Below, piece after piece: positions 58,683-64,000 of a stretch of DNA of 64,000 nucleotides (position 1 is the first letter of the stretch; each line of letters starts with the position of its first letter). The notes below the pieces were generated by a model that had not been told where the DNA came from, did no database searches, and saw only the letters and a program-made list of their open reading frames with translations. The position numbers and the translations under genes were made by a program. This stretch comes from Faecalimonas sp. (GTDB lineage: Bacteria > Bacillota > Clostridia > Lachnospirales > Lachnospiraceae), in contig JARICA010000009.1 of NCBI GenBank assembly GCA_029264305.1, positions 140,971-204,970 on the forward strand, in the 5' to 3' direction.

Positions 58683-59039
58683 ATGATAAAAAATACAAGA
58701 AACATTGGAAGTATATTTGAAAAGCAGGCGGGTGAATATTTGCAAACGAAAGGGTATTCTATACTAGAATATAATTTTCGTAGTAAAATGGGTGAGATTG
58801 ATATTATTGCCATGGATGGAGAAGTCCTTGTATTCTGTGAAGTGAAATATCGATCAGATAATAGAAAAGGGACACCTTTTGAGGCAGTGACAATACATAA
58901 ACAGAAAAAGATATGTAAAACAGCGCTGTATTATATTACAAAACACCAGATAACGAATATCTCCTGCCGTTTTGATGTTATAGGGATTATTGGAAATAAA
59001 ATAGAATTAATTAAAAATGCATTTGAATATATTATATAG
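58683..59039 (+). CDS. YraN family (UPF0102) endonuclease-fold protein
   Basis: 118 aa. PD-(D/E)xK-like fold: GSIFEKQAGEYLQTKGYSIL, YNFRSKMGEIDIIAMDGEVLVFCEVKYR with the GEIDII and EVK catalytic-like residues. The family resembles Holliday-junction resolvases, but its activity is not established. It starts 2 bases after rnhB, a common neighbour. Confidence 0.93.
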   Translation: MIKNTRNIGSIFEKQAGEYLQTKGYSILEYNFRSKMGEIDIIAMDGEVLVFCEVKYRSDNRKGTPFEAVTIHKQKKICKTALYYITKHQITNISCRFDVIGIIGNKIELIKNAFEYII

Positions 59040-59047
59040 GTAGAAAA

Positions 59048-59893
59048 ATGAATATTAAATATAAAAACAAAGAGAAAGTGTTTAATGAAAAAGAAAAAAG
59101 TGGAGTGTACTATTTAACGTATCCTTTATTTGAACAAACAGGAATGGTGCAACATGCATTTTCTACACGTCTCGGAGGTGTAAGTAAAGGTGTATGTAGT
59201 ACAATGAACCTTAGTTTTTCTAGAGGGGATAAAGAAGAAGATGTACGTGAAAATTTCAGAAGAATGGCAAATGTTTTGAATGTAGAAGAAACCGATTTCG
59301 TTTTTTCTAAACAAACACATACAACAAATGTGAGAGTTGTCACAAGTGAAGATAAAGGAAAGGGAATTGTGAAATCCTTGGATTATGATGATGTGGATGG
59401 TCTTATCACAAATGTTCCGGGAATTTGTCTGGTGACTTTTTATGCCGATTGTGTTCCGTTATTTTTTGTTGATCCTGTAAAAAAAGTGATTGGTCTTAGC
59501 CATTCGGGATGGAGAGGAACTGTAGGAAAAATAGGGAAGAAAACTGTGGAAAAAATGCAGAAAGAGTATGGTTCAAATCCAAAAGATATTCTTGCGGCAA
59601 TTGGTCCGTCTATTTGTCAGGATTGTTATGAAGTTAGTGAAGATGTGATTGATGAATTTAAAAGAGCATTTGCCGAAGAATATTGGACAGAGTTGTTTTA
59701 TCGGAAAGAAAATGGAAAGTACCAGTTAAATCTTTGGAAAGCAAATGAATACATATTTTTGGAATCTGGCATTGAAAAAGATCATATTGAAGTAACAAAT
59801 ATTTGTACTTGTTGTAATAATGAAATTCTTTTTTCGCATCGAGCATCCTGTGGGAAACGAGGAAATTTAGCCGCATTTTTAGCCATACAATAA
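59048..59893 (+). CDS. pgeF: Peptidoglycan editing factor PgeF (YfiH/laccase domain)
   Basis: 281 aa. The multicopper-oxidase-like YlmD/YfiH family pattern is clear: QHAFSTRLGGVSKGVCSTMN, SKQTHTTNVRVV, DGLITNVPGICLVTFYADCV with the zinc Cys, IGLSHSGWRGTVGKIGKKTV, IGPSICQDCYEVSEDV and HRASCGKRGNLAAFLAIQ. Once named polyphenol oxidase; now linked to removing L-Ser-containing muropeptides. Last but one in the rbgA-mscS run. Confidence 0.94.
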   Translation: MNIKYKNKEKVFNEKEKSGVYYLTYPLFEQTGMVQHAFSTRLGGVSKGVCSTMNLSFSRGDKEEDVRENFRRMANVLNVEETDFVFSKQTHTTNVRVVTSEDKGKGIVKSLDYDDVDGLITNVPGICLVTFYADCVPLFFVDPVKKVIGLSHSGWRGTVGKIGKKTVEKMQKEYGSNPKDILAAIGPSICQDCYEVSEDVIDEFKRAFAEEYWTELFYRKENGKYQLNLWKANEYIFLESGIEKDHIEVTNICTCCNNEILFSHRASCGKRGNLAAFLAIQ

Positions 59894-59905
59894 GGAGGTA
59901 AAACA

Positions 59906-60841
59906 ATGTTTTTAGCAAATACGGCAAAAGGTGAAGTACCAAAAGAAGTCGCTGAAGTGACAACAGAGGCTGCAAAGGAAATGGGGAAATTTGCACAATA
60001 TGTAAATGAAAATATTCCTGCTTTGATAGGATTTGGAGTAAAAGTTCTTTTAGCAATTATTTTCTTTTTTATCGGAAGAAAAGTAATTAAAATTATTCGT
60101 AAAATTATTCGTCGCTCTTTTGAACGTTCTAGTGCAGATAAAGGGGTACAACAATTTATTGATTCTATGGTAAAAGTTCTTCTTTATGCGTTATTGATTT
60201 TTTCTATTGCGGCGAAATTTGGTGTAGATACGGCTTCAGTTGCTGCTCTGTTAGCATCAGGTGGTGTTGCTATTGGTCTTGCACTGCAAGGGAGCTTGTC
60301 AAATTTTGCAGGCGGCGTTTTGATTCTCATGTTAAAGCCATTTGTTGTTGGAGACTATATTATAGAAGATAGTCAAAAAAATGAAGGTACAGTAAAAGAA
60401 ATCCAAATTTTTTATACAAAATTATCAACTGTGGATAACAAAACGATTGTTATTCCAAATGGAACGTTGGCTAACACAAGTTTAACAAATGTGACAGCTA
60501 AGGATATTAGAAGATTGGATTTAAGTATTGATATCGCTTATGAAGCAAATTTGCGAAAAGCAAAAGAGATTATCGAAAGTCTTCTTAAAGAAGATCAAAG
60601 CATTTTAAAGGATGAAGAAATATTAGTATTTGTAGATAAATTAGGTACAAGTTCAGTTGTAATAGGAACACGTGCGTGGGTTAAAACAGAAGAATATTGG
60701 CCGACAAGATGGAGATTGCTAGAAGAAATCAAATTGGCGTTAGATGAAAATCATATTGAAATACCTTACCAGCAGATTACCCTTCATATGAAAGAAAATG
60801 AGGGAAAAAAACAGTTGCAAAATTCTGAAAATAGTATATAA
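59906..60841 (+). CDS. Small-conductance mechanosensitive channel (MscS family)
   Basis: 311 aa, ATG after AAGGAGG. It has an amphipathic N-terminus, then TM1 (IPALIGFGVKVLLAIIFFFI), TM2 (MVKVLLYALLIFSIAAKFGV) and the Gly/Ala-rich pore helix ASVAALLASGGVAIGLALQG, followed by the MscS hinge LSNFAGGVLILMLKPFVVGD and the cytoplasmic beta and alpha/beta domains (ARAWVKTEEYWPTRW-like region). It releases solutes on osmotic downshock. The 3' end contains the putative tRNA-Thr promoter. Confidence 0.95.
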   Translation: MFLANTAKGEVPKEVAEVTTEAAKEMGKFAQYVNENIPALIGFGVKVLLAIIFFFIGRKVIKIIRKIIRRSFERSSADKGVQQFIDSMVKVLLYALLIFSIAAKFGVDTASVAALLASGGVAIGLALQGSLSNFAGGVLILMLKPFVVGDYIIEDSQKNEGTVKEIQIFYTKLSTVDNKTIVIPNGTLANTSLTNVTAKDIRRLDLSIDIAYEANLRKAKEIIESLLKEDQSILKDEEILVFVDKLGTSSVVIGTRAWVKTEEYWPTRWRLLEEIKLALDENHIEIPYQQITLHMKENEGKKQLQNSENSI

Positions 60842-60842
60842 T
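60815..60842 (+). promoter_or_regulatory. Putative promoter of tRNA-Thr
   Basis: TTGCAA, 16 bases, TATAAT, inside the last codons of mscS. RNA would start about 27 bases before the mature tRNA. Confidence 0.55.
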
Positions 60843-60875
60843 ATTATTTGGTGGTTGCTATGAATGCAACCAAAT

Positions 60876-60948
60876 GCTGAAATAGCTCAGTTGGTAGAGC
60901 ACTTCACTCGTAATGAAGGGGTCGTCGGTTCAAGTCCGATTTTCAGCT
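60876..60948 (+). tRNA. tRNA-Thr (anticodon CGT)
   Basis: All four arms fold. Acceptor GCTGAAA with TTTCAGC; D arm GCTC-AGTTGGTA-GAGC; anticodon stem CTTCA with TGAAG around loop CTCGTAA (anticodon CGT, reads ACG); T arm GTCGG-TTCAAGT-CCGAT; discriminator T. CCA is not encoded, as in many Firmicute tRNA genes. It is a single gene followed by a terminator. Confidence 0.95.
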
Positions 60949-60960
60949 TTAATTAATAAG

Positions 60961-60991
60961 AAAAGTCACAGATATAGTCTGTGACTTTTTT
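60961..60991 (+). terminator. Intrinsic terminator after tRNA-Thr
   Basis: AAAAGTCACAGA, TATAG, TCTGTGACTTTTTT. A perfect 12-bp stem with T6. Confidence 0.85.
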
Positions 60992-60993
60992 GA

Positions 60994-62538
<1,545 letters not shown>

Positions 62539-62550
62539 AAGTATGTAAGG

Positions 62551-62572
62551 CAGTTGCGGATTTCCGCAACTG
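62551..62572. terminator. Hairpin between glpK and the ABC permease gene
   Basis: CAGTTGCGGA, TT, TCCGCAACTG. A perfect 10-bp stem but with a poor T-run (TATTTGATTT). A probable bidirectional terminator. Confidence 0.6.
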
Positions 62573-62580
62573 TATTTGAT

Positions 62581-63375
62581 TTAGAAATGTTTTTGGTATT
62601 GCTTTTGGATAAATGAAATAAGAGTATAAAGTACCATTGCCATAATACAAAGTAAGACAATAGACATTAATAACCAATCCATCTTAAAAACTTGACTAGA
62701 ATAAATAATTAAATAACCAAGGCCACTTTTGGCTGCTAAAAATTCACCAATAATTACTCCGACAAGACAGAGTCCAATATTTACTTTCATCATATTAATA
62801 ATGGCAGGAACAGAACTTGGTAAAACTACTTTTGTTAAAATATGAAAGCGGTTACCATGCAGTGTGTAAATAAGTTTTAATTTTTCCTCATCCACATGAA
62901 TGAAATTAGTATATAAATTTAAAATACTTCCAAAAATAGCTATGGACATTCCACAAACAATAATAGTGGTAGGCTTTGCACCAAGCCATACAATTAATAG
63001 TGGAGCAAGGGCAGATTTTGGAAGACTGTTTAGAACAACAAGATAAGGTTCTACTATATCAGATAATTTTTGACTGGACCACAGTAAGATAGCAAAAAAT
63101 AGGCTAAAAAAAATAACAAGCAGAAAACTACTAATAGTTTCATAAAGAGTTATTTTTGTGTGGAAAAAGATACTTTTATCTAAAACCATAGACCAAAAGC
63201 ATTTTATAATTTTATATGGACTACTAAAGATAAAAGAATCAATAATTCCGTAATATGAAGTAATTTCCCACAAGACTAAAAAGAAAATTAAAATAAATAT
63301 GCGAGAAAAATAAACGATATATTTGTGATGTTTTTGTTTTTTGAGATAAAGAATTTGTGAAATAGAGTCACTCAT
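62581..63375 (-). CDS. NitT/TauT-type ABC transporter permease
   Basis: 264 aa with about six membrane helices. It belongs to the SsuC/TauC/ThiX permease group: FFLVLWEITSYYGIIDSFIF near the start, LPKSALAPLLIVWLGAKPTT, and the EAA-type loop GEFLAAKSGLGYLIIYSSQVF. It pairs with the ATPase gene immediately upstream (8-base overlap). The substrate (sulfonate, taurine, nitrate, or a thiamine precursor) cannot be read from the permease; the binding-protein gene is not in the window. Confidence 0.9.
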   Translation of the reverse strand: MSDSISQILYLKKQKHHKYIVYFSRIFILIFFLVLWEITSYYGIIDSFIFSSPYKIIKCFWSMVLDKSIFFHTKITLYETISSFLLVIFFSLFFAILLWSSQKLSDIVEPYLVVLNSLPKSALAPLLIVWLGAKPTTIIVCGMSIAIFGSILNLYTNFIHVDEEKLKLIYTLHGNRFHILTKVVLPSSVPAIINMMKVNIGLCLVGVIIGEFLAAKSGLGYLIIYSSQVFKMDWLLMSIVLLCIMAMVLYTLISFIQKQYQKHF

Positions 63376-64000
63376 TTATATTTAGCTCCTTCCATATTGA
63401 ATTAAAATAGTCTTTAAATTCGGGCGTATTTCTTCGTTGGAGAGGTGTGTCGTTTTCTAAATCAAAATTAAGTAAAATATTTTTTTGAATCGTAGCAGGG
63501 CGCTTAGATAAAATTAATACTTTATCTCCTAAACTAATTGCTTCTGATAAATCATGTGTAACAAGAATGGCTGTTTTCTTTTCTTTTCGGATAATCTGTC
63601 CAATGTCATCTCCTACTTTTAGTCTTGTTTGATAATCAAGAGCAGAAAAAGGTTCATCTAAGAGTAAAAGTTCAGGTTCGAATACCAATGTTCGAGCGAG
63701 AGCAGCACGTTGTCTCATTCCTCCTGACAATTGAGATGGTTTTGCGTTAGAAAATGCTTTTAGTCCGTAAAGTTCAAGTAATTGATGTGCTTTTTCTTTG
63801 GTTTTTGGAGAAAGTTTGTGTTGAATTTCTAATCCTAAAAGTACATTTTGATAAATTGTGCGCCATTCGAAGAGATGATCATGTTGAAGCATATAGCCAA
63901 TTTTATCAGTATTTTCTTTTAGAGGTTTCCCTTGAAATAAAACGGCTGGGAAATCAGGCGTTAATAGACCGCAGATAATGGAAAGTAAGGTTGATTTGCC
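63368..64000 (-). CDS. NitT/TauT-type ABC transporter ATPase (N-terminus cut by window edge)
   Basis: The minus-strand frame is open to base 64000, reading GKSTLLSIICGLLTPDFPAV; this is the end of Walker A, so the gene begins beyond the window and the track's ATG at 63892 is internal. It then has the Q-loop GYMLQHDHLFEWRT, signature LSGGMRQRAALARTL, Walker B LLLLDEPFSALD and the H-loop LVTHDLSEAISLGDKV. The SsuB/TauB-type ATPase powers the permease encoded after it. Confidence 0.93.
   Translation of the reverse strand, partial: GKSTLLSIICGLLTPDFPAVLFQGKPLKENTDKIGYMLQHDHLFEWRTIYQNVLLGLEIQHKLSPKTKEKAHQLLELYGLKAFSNAKPSQLSGGMRQRAALARTLVFEPELLLLDEPFSALDYQTRLKVGDDIGQIIRKEKKTAILVTHDLSEAISLGDKVLILSKRPATIQKNILLNFDLENDTPLQRRNTPEFKDYFNSIWKELNINE

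Noticed and set aside
59658-60056. Minus-strand 132-aa ORF across pgeF and mscS
   Set aside because: Antisense shadow, Leu-rich low-complexity translation with no start context.
63754-63978. Plus-strand 74-aa ORF in the ABC ATPase
   Set aside because: Antisense to a frame with intact Walker A, signature and Walker B motifs.

Overview
The window is low-G+C DNA (about one third G+C by eye) from a spore-forming clostridial Firmicute, most likely a Lachnospiraceae member. The case for this rests on Firmicute gene order (rpmB / Asp23-YloU / YloV / recG; ylxM-ffh-rpsP-khpA-rimM-trmD-rplS-rbgA-lepB-rnhB), sporulation genes (an alpha/beta SASP and a GerW/YtfJ protein), and families I associate with Lachnospiraceae (DUF5716, DUF5717, DUF5662, DUF1292, a high-cysteine coat-like protein). 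It reads as chromosomal backbone. I saw no insertion sequence, prophage, integrase, CRISPR array or rRNA, and one tRNA (Thr-CGT).

Layout. 1-5.6 kb: end of a U32 peptidase, an FtsW/class B PBP pair, an unknown 107-aa protein, DUF2953, GerW, and a 48-aa membrane peptide absent from the ORF track with a sigma-E-like promoter. 5.6-12.9 kb: rpmB divergent from Asp23-DAK2-recG, a SASP gene, a Na/Ca exchanger and a PLP aminotransferase. 13.0-18.3 kb: DUF5717, DUF5716 and a small TPR-like protein in one cassette. 18.4-33.6 kb: purC-purB, a split ThrE exporter, a type Ic aspartate aminotransferase, gltX with a UvrD-like helicase, DUF1292, a sugar-binding lipoprotein followed by a catalytically degenerate GH13 protein, TraX-like and DUF5662 proteins, luxS, a histidine phosphatase and trpS. 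33.6-38.0 kb (minus): YfhO, GtrA, GT2 and PIG-L genes, a probable surface glycosylation operon. 38.2-45.2 kb: a TPR-DUF4037-DUF4125 fusion, an ABC-F protein, a patatin, and a TruA homologue whose catalytic Asp is Glu, in an operon with two unknown genes. 45.2-50.3 kb: a complete PTS operon (antiterminator, HPr, EI, EIIA, EIICB) behind a RAT/terminator switch. 50.3-64 kb: cutC, a Cys-rich coat-like gene, an intracellular subtilisin, the SRP/ribosome-maturation block, pgeF, mscS, tRNA-Thr, glpK, and part of a NitT/TauT-type ABC transporter.

How the genes work together. Several sets are conventional: envelope synthesis and sporulation at the left, carbohydrate uptake by the PTS, and co-translational export with ribosome and tRNA maturation at the right. 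The most promising undescribed system is the DUF5717-DUF5716-TPR cassette. DUF5716 reads as a divergent Hsp70/actin-fold protein, and it sits with a 1087-residue Ig-plus-helical-repeat partner. Other strong leads are the dead GH13, the TPR-DUF4037-DUF4125 fusion with an internal ribosome site copying its own start region, the four-gene glycosylation/deacetylation operon, and the D-to-E TruA paralogue. Domain calls come from reading motifs; no database search was possible.
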